Assembly (NCBI GenBank): GCA_036346395.1 | Contig: CM070599.1 | Coordinates: 38,989,232-39,053,231 of the forward strand | Length of the DNA: 64,000 nucleotides | Direction of reading: 5' to 3' | DNA from: Hsuehochloa calcarea | Taxonomy: Eukaryota > Streptophyta > Magnoliopsida > Poales > Poaceae | Shown: positions 22,033 through 35,300 of the stretch, one piece after another | Layout of the letters: every line of letters begins with the position of its first letter | Position numbering within the stretch: the first letter of the stretch is position 1 | Notes under the pieces: model-generated | The model's database searches: none | The model's input: only the letters and a program-made list of their open reading frames with translations | Told to the model about the DNA's origin: nothing | Program-made: the position numbers and the translations under genes

Positions 22033-23837
22033 TCAGACATCTGGTGTGAGCCAGTGGTATCCGTTGACGAAGCTCTTGCCGAGGAAGGGGCGAGCAGCGA
22101 AGTAGTCGAGCTCCCGCGCCCACGGCACGCCGTGCACGGAGTCGGCGCCGGGGCCCCAGTTCCTGTACATGCCGAAGAACGCCGTCCTGCACGCCGAGAG
22201 GCAACAACCGCAAGCGTTAACCGGGGAACTGGCAGGTTAAATTTTGCTCAGCCTATGCTGTGATTTCGGAGCCCGAGTAGGAATATTACATGCTCTTGTT
22301 GCTGGTGTGGTCCCAGTCGTCCCATCCGCCGGGCGCGATGACGTTGTCGAAGTAGGTGTAGGCGTACACAATCCGCGAGTACTGCCCCATGGCGCGCCCG
22401 ACGTAGAGCCTCCCCGTGCCGGTCACCCGGCAGCTGACGAACGCGAAGCCGGTGCGCTCGCACGGCCCGTGCCGTCCCTGCGCCGCCACCGAGCCGAACC
22501 GCTGGGCCGTCGAGTGCAGCTCGCAGTCCTACGGGGCGCGTTTTCAGAAAAAATTTCCCCTCGCCTTCAGTATGGCACAAGCACGTATATACGTGTGCGT
22601 GGCATGTACATCAGTACATGTGTAGGCACGTACCTTGTACAGGGAGCGGCCGTTGCCGAAGATGAAGTCGATGGAGCCCTCGATGTAGCAGTCGCGGAAG
22701 TAGTGCCGGCCGGCGTCGTCGCAGAGCGTGTCCTGCGCGCCGTAGAACCCACAGCCGAAGAAGAAGGCCTTGTCGCCGGAGATGCGGAACGCCACCGCCT
22801 GCCACCCTTGCATGCCGGGCATTGGTGCCGGAGCCGTGTTCTGTCAAGACATAGGAGAAACCCAACGTTAGTCAGTTGCAAATTACACCAACGTACCTCG
22901 AAAGCGATATCCACTCAAAACCAGAAGGCATTGCTCGTTCCAGGCTCCAGCCAGCCTCTCGCCGTAGCCAAAAGAAGCCACCTGCTCTGCCTGCTCCAAG
23001 CAAACTCGAAATATTTGACAACATATTGTATAATTGAACGGCCGGAATCAAAATTTCAAAAGGAACAATGACACACAGAGACGGCAGCATATGCAAGCTG
23101 TACACTTGTGACCCTGAACTTTGTCTGTCTCTGCCTCGGCACTGCGCTGTAATGCTGCATGCACGCACCACGGGCGCCTGATGCAAAAACCGCATCGCTT
23201 TCCCTATTCGTGTCTTGTGACTCGCGTACTTGTGTTTCGTGCGTTCATGGACCACTGGCTAATGACTGCTACTACTCACCTTGAAGCTGATGTTTTTAGC
23301 GGTGAAATAGTTAGCGAGAATGGTTACTGAGGCGGTGTTGTAGGTGCGGAGCTGCTGCCCGTCGGGGCCGCGGTCGCTCGCCCGGTCGTGCCACTCCACC
23401 ACCGTCACGTCGCGCCCGGCGCCCTCGAACGTGATGTACGGCTTCGACGCCGGCACCACCACCTTCTCTCTGCGTATACACATGAACCCCAGGAAAAACT
23501 AGTCAGGAAAAGCAAGTAACAGCGCGCGCACACACACGGACACATATGTCATCTTGATGTGTTTAATTACATGATCAGCTAACTCTTACATGTAGGAGCC
23601 GGCGTTGATCTGCATGATGACGCGCATGGTGTTGTTCTCCGGCACGGAGTCGACGGCCTGCTGGATGGAGAGGAAGTCGCCGGCGCCGCTCGCGTCCACC
23701 ACGATCCTCCGCACGCCCACCGGGTGTCTGTACCGGCGGCCGACGTGCCTCGTGTACTCGCACGTCGCCTGGCACGCGAACAGCGGCAGGAGGCTCGCAA
23801 GCGTAGCCGCCAACACCAACACGAGCGCACGAGCCAT
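22033..23837 (-). CDS. Pectin methylesterase, PME53/PME15-like, five exons
   Basis: The enzyme removes methyl esters from homogalacturonan in the cell wall, releasing methanol. The exons on the minus strand are 23590-23837, 23280-23469, 22634-22840, 22290-22528 and 22033-22186. All introns are GT-AG and the frame is intact, giving 345 aa. A signal peptide (about residues 1-23) is followed directly by the catalytic domain. There is no N-terminal PRO (inhibitor-like) domain, so it is the short type. Catalytic motifs are GWQAVAF (Gln160), QDTL (Gln182, Asp183), GSIDFIFG (Asp204, nucleophile) and YVGRAMGQYS (Arg260). Met262 replaces the Trp of most PMEs, which from memory is normal in the PME53-like clade. 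Length and ends fit the family, and GC-rich exons are grass-like. The duplicate at 11525-12070 is destroyed, so this is the only working copy here. Confidence 0.93.
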
Positions 23838-23968
23838 CGTATCCCTGTATCAATCAGTAGATCTAAAGCGAGGATTCAGTGCGTGTGTGTGTGTGACAAT
23901 GTTTGTGTGAGCTGAGTGATGAGGTTCTTTGGTATCTTTGTGCTCGTATGTGTCTTGTCACTCTAGCT

Positions 23969-23972
<4 letters not shown>

Positions 23973-24008
<36 letters not shown>
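23973..24008. repeat. (CT)n microsatellite upstream of the pectinesterase start
   Basis: Eighteen CT units lie between the start codon and the TATA-like box. On the gene's strand this is a GA run, probably in the 5' untranslated region. GA/CT tracts are common in plant core promoters and leaders. Confidence 0.85.
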
Positions 24009-24010
<2 letters not shown>

Positions 24011-24080
24011 ACATGCATGCAGAATATATGCCGAGAGACTGAAAGCTTAAGCTAGCTAGCTGCACGACCGAGAAGGCTCG

Positions 24081-24090
24081 GAATATATAG
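24081..24090 (-). promoter_or_regulatory. Probable TATA box of the pectinesterase gene
   Basis: The minus strand reads CTATATATTC about 245 bp upstream of the ATG. A start site about 30 bp downstream would give a leader of roughly 215 bases containing the GA run. Confidence 0.5.
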
Positions 24091-27021
24091 AGGTGAGAGG
24101 GGAGGAGCAAATAATGGAGGAGGGAGTCGGGAACGCCCCAAATGCTAGCTTGCATGCCAGCGGCCTGGTTTGGAATTTTCTGTCTTGGTCGGACGCCAAC
24201 GGTCATGCTTTCGCTAACTTTCACCTGCTAAGCTGCTAGCTAGCTACATTAGCTAACGTATATATAATTCTGCGTTAACATTAATCAGCGCTGAAAAGAG
24301 AGATATTTTACAGACTTTGATGAGTGGCCGGCAATTTACATGTGTGAAATCCCATTTAGCAGCCTTTAGACCACACAATGTACGTACTTAGGTCTTGTAC
24401 CACGCAGTCTAAATGCCTTAAACGAATCTGATTGGTTACCTTGTCAGCCGTTAGTACGTAGCTTCTTTTTTGTAACAGGTTTCTTGCACCGAACAGTTGC
24501 AATACAAGCACACACATATATCGCCAACGTGTTGATCAGTAAATTTTGGCACCTCACTTAGACTTCAGTCTATATATAAACCGTAGACACCAAATCCACA
24601 GTCATATACGACGTAGTGATCGGCAGTTGCATCAAAATATGAGCTTTTCCAAAGGGATGGTCCTGAGATGTACCGTGGGCCTCCCCAAAAGGGTGGATGG
24701 GATGGAGACAGCGCAGCGCGTACATGGATAGGAGAGCACCAACACCATGCATGCAATGCAGATTGCAGAGCCCCGGCCGGCCGATCGAGCTCGCTTCCCT
24801 CTCCCTCTCCCTGCACTGTGTATAAAAATTGCCACTTCTCATGCTGTGCAGTACGGGGACCCAGGAAATGCCACCGCAACGCACGAGATAGAACAGTACG
24901 ACCCTCTGCCATGCACGACCTTCCTATATATCGGTGACAGGGGCTTACAGCCACGGTATAATACAAGCCACGCTAAAATTAAACTAATGCAGAGGGACCT
25001 TTGAAGCCAAGCCACAGTACCGGTAGAATTTGGTTACAGTAAACTAATGCAGGAACCTTAAACAACAGGAATGATCCAAGAATTAACGTACACACGCACG
25101 CCAGCCGGCATGCTTGCCGCGCGCGCTAGGTGAGGGCATGAGGCGCCCACGCACGCACATGCCGAGGGGCTAAAAAACCTCGCGTTGGGAGGTGCGCGCG
25201 GCATGCCGGCAGGGCGGCATGGTATGCCCCGCGCCGCAACTAGCAAAGTCGAGGCCCTTTCTGTCCATGACATCCATGCTCTCTGTAGTAGCTGTAGATA
25301 GTTGAAGTATTAAAAGGCCAAACTTTTCATCTTTGATATATCCTTGTTCTCTTATGGGTTATGGGCACCATCACTACTAATTACATCTACTACTACTGCC
25401 CTATTGTCTGCTGACGAGATGCTGTCAAAAGGCAGGTGTGTACATTGAGAATAAACCTTGCCTTTAGGGTTGGGACCCATCCTACTTTACAGTGAGAGGG
25501 AGAGAGAGGGGGAAGTTACATTTGGATCGGCAACTGGGCATTGATAAATCCATAACCATGTACACCCCTGTTTGTTTCTCACGTTCTTCTTCTCTAGTGT
25601 TCAAGTTAATTTGATAAACGTGAAATGTATGTTGGTGCAGTATCGTGGAATGTTGATGGTAGCTCTGTCTAAAACTGCGTTCCAAGAAGAACGTTATGCA
25701 GCAGAGCAACGTCAAGCAGGGTGCACACAAGGAACATAAATTCTTGGAAGAGAATGAACCGGCCGTGCCAGGGTGGACCCTCCCTTCGGGCATAGTCGAG
25801 CGGCCACCCGACCTCCCCCTCCCGCATGGCTAGACCTCAGGCCCTAACATCTATGGCACAGACGAGGAGGCTGCTTTGTGGTTGTGGCCTCGTGAGCTTT
25901 GTTCATTTGAGTCTAGTCTGGTCGGTCGGCCGGCCCATTAGAATTCACTGTCTATAGCCCACAGCTGCACCACATTTTCCTCTCAAGCTCATGATCTCAT
26001 TTGCTCATCACTAACTCACACCTTCTCGATCCTCTCCTCTCCTAATCCTAACCGGGCAGAGAGCGAGGGCGGGTGAGGCGAGGCGTGGGCGCCGGGTGCA
26101 CGGCGGTGGCGGGCGAGGTGAGGCGCGACGAGGGCTTGGGCGCGCGGCGGCAAGGGGGCGAGGGCTCAGGCGTGTAGCGGCCAGGGGGTGAGGCGAGGTA
26201 GTGAAGGCGCGCGGTGGCAGTCGGCAAGGGCTCGGGCCGTCGGGCGCATAGCGTGCGGCGAGCCGGCAATGGTCTTTGGTCCACATTTGTAATTTCCTCT
26301 TATCTAAAATTTAATCTTAAGTTCATCCTAGACCGTACCATTTCTTGATGGAAAAGAGGCTTACTGCCTGACTGTAAGGCGAGGTGACCACCGTGCATAG
26401 CAATCCAACCAGAGGCGGGCGGCTAGGTAAACGCAACAGTCACTTTTCGCGCTTGCGGAGGCTAGGACGCAGCTAGCGGGCACGGCGGTATGGCGTTGTC
26501 GCGTGCAAGCGAGAGCCGAGAGGGCAGAGGTGTGTGGCCTACGGTTCTGCACTAGTGATGATTTGCGATTTTGTACTATAGCAGAGCGTCTCCTTGTTGC
26601 CTTGAGAAAAGACGATTTTAAACGTTGAAAATTGTCGGGCCTCAAACTTAGCGAGAATGACACATCAGAGAATCGGAGCTGGCTCTCGGAAACAAACAGA
26701 AATCCTACTTAAGGAGGTGTGGCCCACATGCAATCTTACCTTTTCGTTGAGACCACAATACTCGCTCGCACTGAGGACTGACTTAGGGGCCATAAAAAAT
26801 TACTCATTAAATTAGGTTGGGTGATATTTTGCAATTCCGTTATGTTAAATTATTGGAACAAGTGTTCAATACTTGGAAAAAATGGGATATTTTTTCATTG
26901 AGTAAACTGCACTTTAACTCTAGATATTTATACCTCGGTCTCAGAAAACCGCATATTTTGCAAATCTTTTCTAATCACAGGTTAAAGAAAAATTTATTGC
27001 AGAAAACCCCATGTTGTGGCG
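24091..27021. other. Upstream flank of the pectinesterase gene and rest of segment B
   Basis: Bases 24091-25260 are the promoter region and have mostly been lost from segment A. Bases 25263-27021 are collinear with 12125-14425, minus the MITE. A GC-rich low-complexity block (26060-26280) gives Pro/Arg/Ala frames on both copies without conserved domains. No gene is called. Confidence 0.6.
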
Positions 27022-27177
27022 AGGGCTAGGGGAGGCAGTAGGGTGGCGGTGGCTGAGAAAGGAGAGGGATGGGATTGGGGTTAGGGGTGGGGTGGGTGTG
27101 TATATGTATGGGTGGGAAGGTCTGGACTATTGGTTTTCCATCAGATGGTCACAAAAATCAACTGATTTTTTAGGCAG

Positions 27178-30100
27178 TGTAACATCCCAAATTTTAGAGC
27201 TTTAAAAATCTTTTAAATAGTGGTAGTGAGAAAATTCACAATTTGGATTAATTGGAATATTAATTTAAAAAGCTTAATATGGACTTTAAGGACAAATTGA
27301 TTTAATGTGCTTAATCCCAACATCAACAATTGTCAAAACTATTTTATTTAGATTCTATATGCTTGGATATATTTTATATAATTTTCTGGAATTTTTCCAA
27401 AGACTTGCTATTTTCTATGGGCTAATTGTATTTTCTGGATTTATTAAAAAGAAAAACCTATTTTAATTCCTTCGAACGATCGGGCCAAGCCCAACACTAT
27501 TCCATCGTGCGCCCATTGACCCGCCGCGTTCGCTTTCAACCGTTGGATCGCCATCGCACGGTTGCCGCCGTCGCCTGCGCTTCCTCGCTCGCCGACGGTG
27601 GGCCGCGGCCGAGTCGTCGTCTCCGGGTCTTCTTCCTCCTCAGCGCAGCGGCGTCGCCGCCATTATCGAGCTTCACTCCCGTCGACAACGGCGATTCTCT
27701 CGATTTCTTGAGCCGACCCACCAAAACGTGTCTCCGGTTATTCCATATCCGTTCCAAACCAAATCAAACCCGAATCGGTTTCAATCTCGAAAATCTTGGA
27801 ATTCAAAACCCGATCATTTGGACCCGAATTGGGGTTTCAAATCTCGGCGTCTCAGAGCCTATAAGTACCCCTTAGCACCGCTGGACCTCCGCAACCCTTA
27901 GCCGCCACTCGTCGCCTGATCGCTCTAGCTAGCGCCGCATTTCAAGCTTTAGGGTTTTCGCCGAGCTTCTTCTCCGGTGGTTTGCGCGCCGCCGTCGTCG
28001 CCTCTTGCTCCACCGACCGCACCGTTGTGATCGCAAGTCTCAGCTACCTCGTCGCGCACCTCCTCGTCGCCGAGCATCGTCGGAGCGTCCGTCCGACAAA
28101 AAACAAGTGCTCTCCGCCGCTTCTTCCTCGCCGGCCGCCACCGCCGTCGCTTCCGACCATCGGTAGGGGTACCATCGGGTGCGCAATAACCTGTGGAACC
28201 TTCGGTACCTTTGGTCACCGGCGACTCGCCGCCAATCGTCGCGCGAGCCTTGGTCCCGAGCGCGCCGCTTGCTGCGTGCGTCGTCGGCGGCCACGCCTGG
28301 GCCGCGCCGTCACCTCCAACTTTGCGTGTCATCTCGCGTGGCCGCCACATCAGCGCAAGGTGGCTCGATCCCACCGCCACACTCACTCCTTGGCTCGGTG
28401 AACCCGATTCACCGTGAGCCGAGAGACCGACAATGGTCCCACTGTCGAAGACGGTTTTTAGTTATTTCTTTTTCGGTGGAAATTCATTCTTGACGTCACC
28501 GACGTCATTAATCCGAATTTCCTTTATAAAATAATTCGGAAATTCAAGAAAATCCAAATTAGGGTTTAATAGATTTTCCAATCTTCCAAAGCCCATATCT
28601 TTTGCATCCGAAGTCCAATTGAGCCCATTAAAATTTGTAAATTCATATAAAATTAAGATCTATTTAATGGTGAATTTTATTTGAATTTTTGGAGTTGTTT
28701 TGCCTCTGTTATTTATTTATTTTTGTTTCTTTTGTCTCGTTTGAGTAGGCGTCGATACTTGGGAATTTTTGGAAGAAGGAGCACCTCAAGACCAAGACCA
28801 ATATCTAGATCTATTCCAAGGTAAGTTATACCTTTGATCATTTTGAACCCAGTTTTCAAAATACTTTGTTTCAATATATTGCATTCTATTTCAAGTATTT
28901 ATTTAAATACTTTTGGGATAGCTATTGATCCAAATTGTTATACCACCTTGTCTATTGTATGTCATGATCTTTTGTCACCCTAGGTTGGTTCATTATTAGT
29001 TGGTATTATCGTAGCACCAACGTGGGTTGGTTAGATACGATTAGACTGCTTAGCCATGCCACGAGTCATCATTTCATGTGAGAGTTGCAATTATAAACTT
29101 GACTAAGTGATTATGGAACGTGTGATGAAACCGTGTGTCTGTGTGGCCGTTACTCGTTGATGGCATGTGTTGCACTTAATCAACAGGTGGGAAAAGATTT
29201 AGACCGAGGCAAGTGGTGGAATCTGTGTGAATGGTGGAGTGTGTGCTTATTAAACTTTGTGATTTGGGTTAAATGGAAGTCTTGCCTTGGTCAATTAAGG
29301 ACTTAACTTTGTGCGCCATTGAACGGGCCTTCACTGCACGACCACATGCCTAGTATGGGTCGGGGCTCGACTTAGTAAGTTATGGAGTCTTGACATTGAT
29401 AACTCAAAGTTGTATTTAAGCTGTGTGATGGGTCGGAGGTGTGATATGTCACATCGCGGACGGTTCACGATGCATCCCGCCCAATGGTGTGTGTCGTTCC
29501 AAAAATTTGTGTGTACAAGTTGGATGGCGATAAAGCACACCAGAGTGTCATTGTTTGAGATGAAGTTTCGGAAGGTTTTGTTATGGTCGGTGATCGCTAC
29601 ACCGATTGTATCGTGTGGGTAAAGTGTACAAACTCGCAGAGTGTTTAAATCAATCTATTCGAATAGCCACGTCCCTGTTATGGACATGCTCGGAATTTCA
29701 CACGAGGGTAGATTTTTCATAAAACAATTGGGAAGGGTCAATTGTGTGAGATAACTTGTTCATTGTGTGAAAGAACTTGATTAGACTATGTGTACTTTGT
29801 GAAATCAATTGTTAACTTATTATTGTCTATTTGTTTTGAATTATGCTTTCAATCTATTATTTGTATTCAATTGCAAATGTTGTATTTCTGCAAAATAACC
29901 ACAGAAGCCATTTTTTGAATAAGCCATCATGTATAAATGCATTCGTGGTATGACTTTGCAATACGGTGTGTACTCACTCTTGCTAAACAAATCAATGTAG
30001 TGGAGGAGTCGTCGCCTGCTTTTGAAGAAGAGTTCTACGAAGGTTGAGCGTTAGGGTCTTGATCCCAGTCAGTTGCCTGTGGTAAATTGATGGGAGTCAC

Positions 30101-30340
30101 CGGAGTTTATTTCGTTTCCGCTGCAGTTTATTCTCTTATTGTCAGCCTTGCATGGCTTAATAAATGTAAAATTCGACCATAAGGTCCCAACAGTTATTTG
30201 TTATTCAAAGTACTCGTTTATTCTTATATTCGTTGTATGGATGTGATATTTCATCGATGTTGACACTGTGAGCACTAGCGTGATCCTGGACTAGTGCAGA
30301 ATACACAGAGGGTCCAGATTTGCATATTTGGGTCCCGACA
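27178..30340 (+). mobile_element. Solo LTR, 3.16 kb, with perfect target duplication
   Basis: It starts TGTAACATCCCAAATTTT, ends GGGTCCCGACA, and is flanked on both sides by GGCAG (27173-27177 and 30341-30345). No interior adjoins it, so it arose by recombination between two LTRs. It resembles 55334-58535 over its whole length. A TATA-like CTATAAGTA lies at about 27859, and a CTTAATAAATGTAAAA polyadenylation-like site near 30157. The superfamily is unproven; the size fits large gypsy-type grass LTRs. Confidence 0.93.
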
Positions 30341-30345
30341 GGCAG

Positions 30346-32318
30346 GCTCTTAATAATATAAATGATGTAAAGCTTAATTGAAATATTGCCATAGTTATAT
30401 GAAAATATTGCAGTACAGAAAAACAGTAATCACTATACTGCAACATTTATGCATAACCCGTTAGCCACTGCAACTTCCCCATATAAGTGAGGCAACAAAC
30501 ATATAGCTTTTTTCGAATCAGGAGCTTAATTCTCGTTCATCAATGGTAGGAGTAAAATAAAGGAGCAGACAATCATAAAGAAAAAACGAACACTTGGTTA
30601 AACCACGTGCACCATTGCTGCTCACATAAGCTTGTTTGGCACAAGATGAGTTGCCATATTACAATCACGGCGGGCGAAAACAAGATCGAAAAAAGAAAAA
30701 CTCCTAACTAGCTCCTAGACTTGTACATACGACGGGTCAGGTCATATGCCTGGTTACATTCATAAGAAAATATAACTTCTATACGTCTTGAAAACACATT
30801 TTGTTTTTACTCTCTAAAAAACACCAATAGTAACACCTTTGTGCGCGGTGGCATGAACAATGTTGATGATTAGAAAGTATGTTTTTAGTTCCTAAAAGAA
30901 AGAAGGTATTGTTTTCGAAGAAGAATAAAATTTCATGTAAATGCCTTGGGTTCCGTTTGATATTGTGGTGCCTTTTCAAAAGCACTTGTTTGTTTCTCTT
31001 TCTGGATATCACAGTTAGTTGAAAACCTCTTTTCTGGAGCTGTAATAGAAAAATCTTGCTCGAATTAACAAAAGCTATTTCACAGCATAGCACATCAACT
31101 GCAAACTGACTATTAGCAGTCATCTTTATTATCCTCAAAAGAAAATCAGTTCCTACAATATATTGCAGACTGACTGCTTGGCAATGGGACAACCTCTTAG
31201 ATCTACAGTAACAACACTTGTCGTGTCTAACGTCTTTATCAAGACGAAATATGACAACCTTCTCGAGTGGATGACGGGACGATGTTCAATGTTCAGCTAT
31301 ATTTGCCAAAGTTTATTTCGTAGTTTGCAGCGTCGCCACCCTCGTGAGCCTGTCAGACATACGTTCAAACAGGACCATCTGAGATAAGGTACGTACGTCT
31401 GTGGCTCTATGCTACTACCAGACTATTTCTTGTCTCGGTAGTAGAAAGGTTCCTCCGTGCGATTGCCTTTCAAACCTCCGGGTACAAGGAGAGGCAAAAG
31501 CGGATCCGGAGACCCAAATGCACCGTAGAGAATCACTGTGATCTCAGGATATGTTCGTGGTCGACAGAAGTACGCTAGCGAACAATTGTGCAGAATAAAT
31601 AATACCAGAGAAAATACTGTAGCAATTTACTATTTCGAACGGCTCCGGGAAGTTAAGGAGGGCACGTTGCAGCAACTGCAACGGCAAATAAGGATCCCAA
31701 TCCGGCAAAAGCGTATCCAATAGTACAGAGTTCAGTGAGTATTTGCAAGAACACTCGACAAAAATCTCAAATCCTTTTTCATCACAGTGGAACTCAAATA
31801 TCAATTACAGGAAAGCCAAGAATGTGTTGGCTTTTTTTGAGGAACGGTAATCAAGAAACAAAAAACATACTACAGTACTTTGTTCCCTCTGCAGTTCCAC
31901 ACCCGACACGCACATCAAATTCCCCATTGGCTTGCCACTGTATACCACCACCTACACATTTAAAGGGACAATCATGGTTCCAAAGGAAAATAAATCATGA
32001 GACCTCGCTACCTTTAAACTCTTGCTTAAACCCCTTTCGAATCGTAACATGTGGACATACAAAGAGATGGTTGATTTATTTTACCATATATTATGAGATT
32101 AAAAGGATCTAATATGGGTCTAAAATTGACCAGGTCTTGCTGGATTTTCTTCCGTTCCAAAGGGTCCAGATGGTGTTGAAAGGTACAACTGTAGTTCCCA
32201 CGCGCTGCGGTTTACTTGTACATCTGAATTGGCCATCAGAATTGCCAACGTAAATCAGGATTAGCTGACCAAATTGAATGACACTGGAAGTGATCATATG
32301 TACCTGTTATGCCACGCC
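30346..32318. other. Stretch between the solo LTR and the GT8 gene
   Basis: AT-rich and without a supported gene. The part next to 32318 should hold the 3' untranslated region of the GT8 gene. A minus-strand AATAAA (complement of TTTATT near 32070) is one possible polyadenylation signal. Bases 31160-31600 have more mixed composition, but no frame or domain was recognised. Confidence 0.5.
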
Positions 32319-35300
32319 TCAGTAAAGCTTCGTGAACTCGGCCGTCTGGTTAGGTTCTCCAAGTCTGAATGCATCCCTCTCGATCAGGATCTGCATGGAG
32401 CTCATTGTCTTTACCAAAGATGCCCAAATCAAGGGCGCGCAGCAAAATGCATAGGTGAACACTGACAAGGCCCTGACAACACCATTTAAATACCAAGGGA
32501 ATGCCATCACAAAGAGAGTGCCGATGATCCCAAACCACGTCGTGAGGACGGTAAGGGGGTGAAGGAGGAAGACATTGATCACAATGGATGAAAGAGAGAA
32601 AGCGCCGAGCAGGTACAAGGGCCAGCCTAGCAGTGGATGCACAGTCCGGGGAATGAGGAAGAAAGGAATGGTGTAAGCTGCAAGTATGGACCATGATGCT
32701 ACTACTCTGAGCGTGGTGAGTAAAAATATAGTGCTTTTCTCCATTCTTCTGTTGTAGCACATCTTTGACAAACTAGGCCGTGCTAGTCGGGTGACCGCAA
32801 TGACTCCAATGTACAGTAGAGCCTGGATTAATACCACAGGTAACTCCGATGAATACCTGTTTTTCATCAAGTTCACAATTCATCAGAAAATACAATAGAC
32901 ATTCTGTGTTTCAGAAATTAAAATTCAGCAACATCAACCAACATGGCAACACTGTTGTATGGCACTTTATCCCTTTTTTAAAAAAAGGGGGCAGGCTGAA
33001 AGCACCATAATCCCCTACTTCATGGAACTTTATCATAGCAAATATAAATACACATGATAATTCCTTGCCTTGTGCAACTTTATCTTAAAAGGCACAAGCC
33101 ATGATAATGCTCTGTCTTTATGCATCTTTATTCTAAAGACGATAGAAGGCAATCCCAAAGTTCATGTCACCAATCACAACAATACACACTAATATGGATG
33201 GTACTATCATCCTATCATAACAATTTTTCATTATCTGGTATTGCATTCACACAAGAAACTTTTAATGCTAGATTTTGAGAATGCAATAGAAATATGTAAG
33301 ACAAAAAAATCAAAAGAAAACCACCCACCCTAAGTTTTCACGACGTTGCTCGTGCCAGGAAAGCCCCAAAGGTAAAACTGGCCAAGACCACCAGTACCAT
33401 GGTTTAAACCATGGAGCACTCGGAAATGTGATCACACTGTTCGGTCCACACGGAATACTCCAGCGGAGCTTCAAATCTGAAAACAGTGTAGTCCATTAGT
33501 CTTAGCCAACAGAATGCATGAGCATATGGAATATTCATATATCGGTACTGATACTCACAATAGTAAGATGCATCCATCTGATAGCCTAGAGGAAGGCGAT
33601 AAGTTCCAACAAGTTTGGTACCATTAGCTGGTGGATGGAACATTGGTTGATCAAGCAAGTCTGGGAAATAGCTAGCAAGGAAGCCTTGATCTGCACCATC
33701 TGGGTTTTCACGCCCAATGGCTAGCTCATGTAGCATATTCTTGAAAACGTCCATTGAGGGCTGGAAACAAAACAAGACCATGGCTGAGGACATCAAGCTC
33801 AAGGGCAAAACAACGACCATTCCTTTGTTGGACATAATATAGTCGTGGTTTTGGTAAAATACACAAAACAATAGAATATTTGGTTGAGTGATAACTGATG
33901 AGCATGGTATTTTGTGGGTGCATAATATAGAGGTTGTCAGAACCATTAAGAGTCTGCTTACAGTACAGAAATGGACTCAAAATTACAGGTAAGTTGGTCT
34001 GCAGAATACATGGGTTTAGCATTTAGAAACTTCTATAGAATATTTCTCTCTGACACACGTCTTAGACAAATACTGAAATACATCTATTTTACAAAAAGAC
34101 CAGCAAAGAAGTAAAGTAGAATTCCCAAGAAAAATTACCAAATTCAAAATAAGTTTGCAGCTTCAAACTGAACCAACGCTGATAGATCTGGGGAAAGAAC
34201 CAGTTGACAACAAAACTACATAGATCTTTTTTTTTACCCAAACATAATGAATAACAAACAAGCAAGTATCAAATGGCAACTAGACCACCCGTAAACTGAA
34301 GTACTGAACAACAAAGAATGCCTTGCTAGATAAAAAGAGGTTGATTCATAATAATTCCACAGATCTGCAGAAATTAAGACTTTTGGCAGAAGGAAGGAGA
34401 TGCCTGCCGATTGAGTAACCCTACCTGAAGTACAAAGAGGCCTGTATGGAAGATACAAGGGTTGATGAAGACAGCGCAGAACTGGCCACACTGAAATAAT
34501 TCATCAGTGTTCTGGAGGAAAATGTTGTCAGAGTCAAGCATAACAACTCGATCATAGGAAACTAAGCTCCAAGCATGCAGCTTGTTTAAAGTCAACTTGA
34601 ATCGCATGTTGAAGTTTTCTTGTTTTTCATAGGGATTCTTCAAATTCTCCACAGAGACCACCTTGACACCATCATCTTTCCTAGAGAAACAGTTGAAGAT
34701 GCATAAATGATAAATCACTAACCGAATCAAGACCAGACGTGACCAAAAAACAAGGCACATTTCAGCTTATGGAAAATATATTTAGTAGCAATAAATGTGT
34801 GTTACATGCTTCATAATACATGTAGATTCTAGCAATTGCTAGACAAATATGTGTTGCATCCAAAAAAACCATGCTGCTCCGTGCATTGTTTCAATAATCA
34901 TTGTCACGTGATAAACTGGACTCAAATTTCATAAATTTGGTAGTCACCAAGCAATAGTCATAACAAAGTGAAAGATACGTGTCATATTATCCATTCCTTG
35001 GTTCCAATCTTTTTTAGAGCTAGGGAGGGAAACCCCCTGGCTTCCATTTTATTGAAACCTTAACATTGGTTCCACTAAGCTTTGAGGCCCAGCATGACTG
35101 CCAACTTCAATTAGTATTCATATATAGTATTCAATTAATTATCCATTGGTTAAAGCCAACAATTAAAAATGCTCAATCTGGCTAGCAGTTGGACATTTGA
35201 TATTATCAGGAACAGGGGAAAAAAGGTTGGGCCACTGCCCACTAGGATACAAAGAAAGCTGACAAATTCCACAAAACCAAGCTAGTATTATCTGAAACTG

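Larger units (their letters stand above)
18018..27021. repeat. Segment B of the tandem segmental duplication
   Basis: This segment is collinear with 5750-14425 and keeps the intact pectinesterase gene. It ends at CCCCATGTTGTGGCG, after which single-copy sequence follows. Private differences are the 1.3 kb insertion at 19813-21110 and the lack of 6541-7625 of A. The gene region 22050-25260 is full length here. Confidence 0.9.

Noticed and set aside
22244..23071. 275 aa plus-strand frame
   Set aside because: It is antisense to pectinesterase exons 3 and 4, a shadow of a well-supported gene.
31160..31600. Possible extra gene downstream of the GT8 gene
   Set aside because: No frame above about 85 aa, no splice-consistent domain and no recognisable family.
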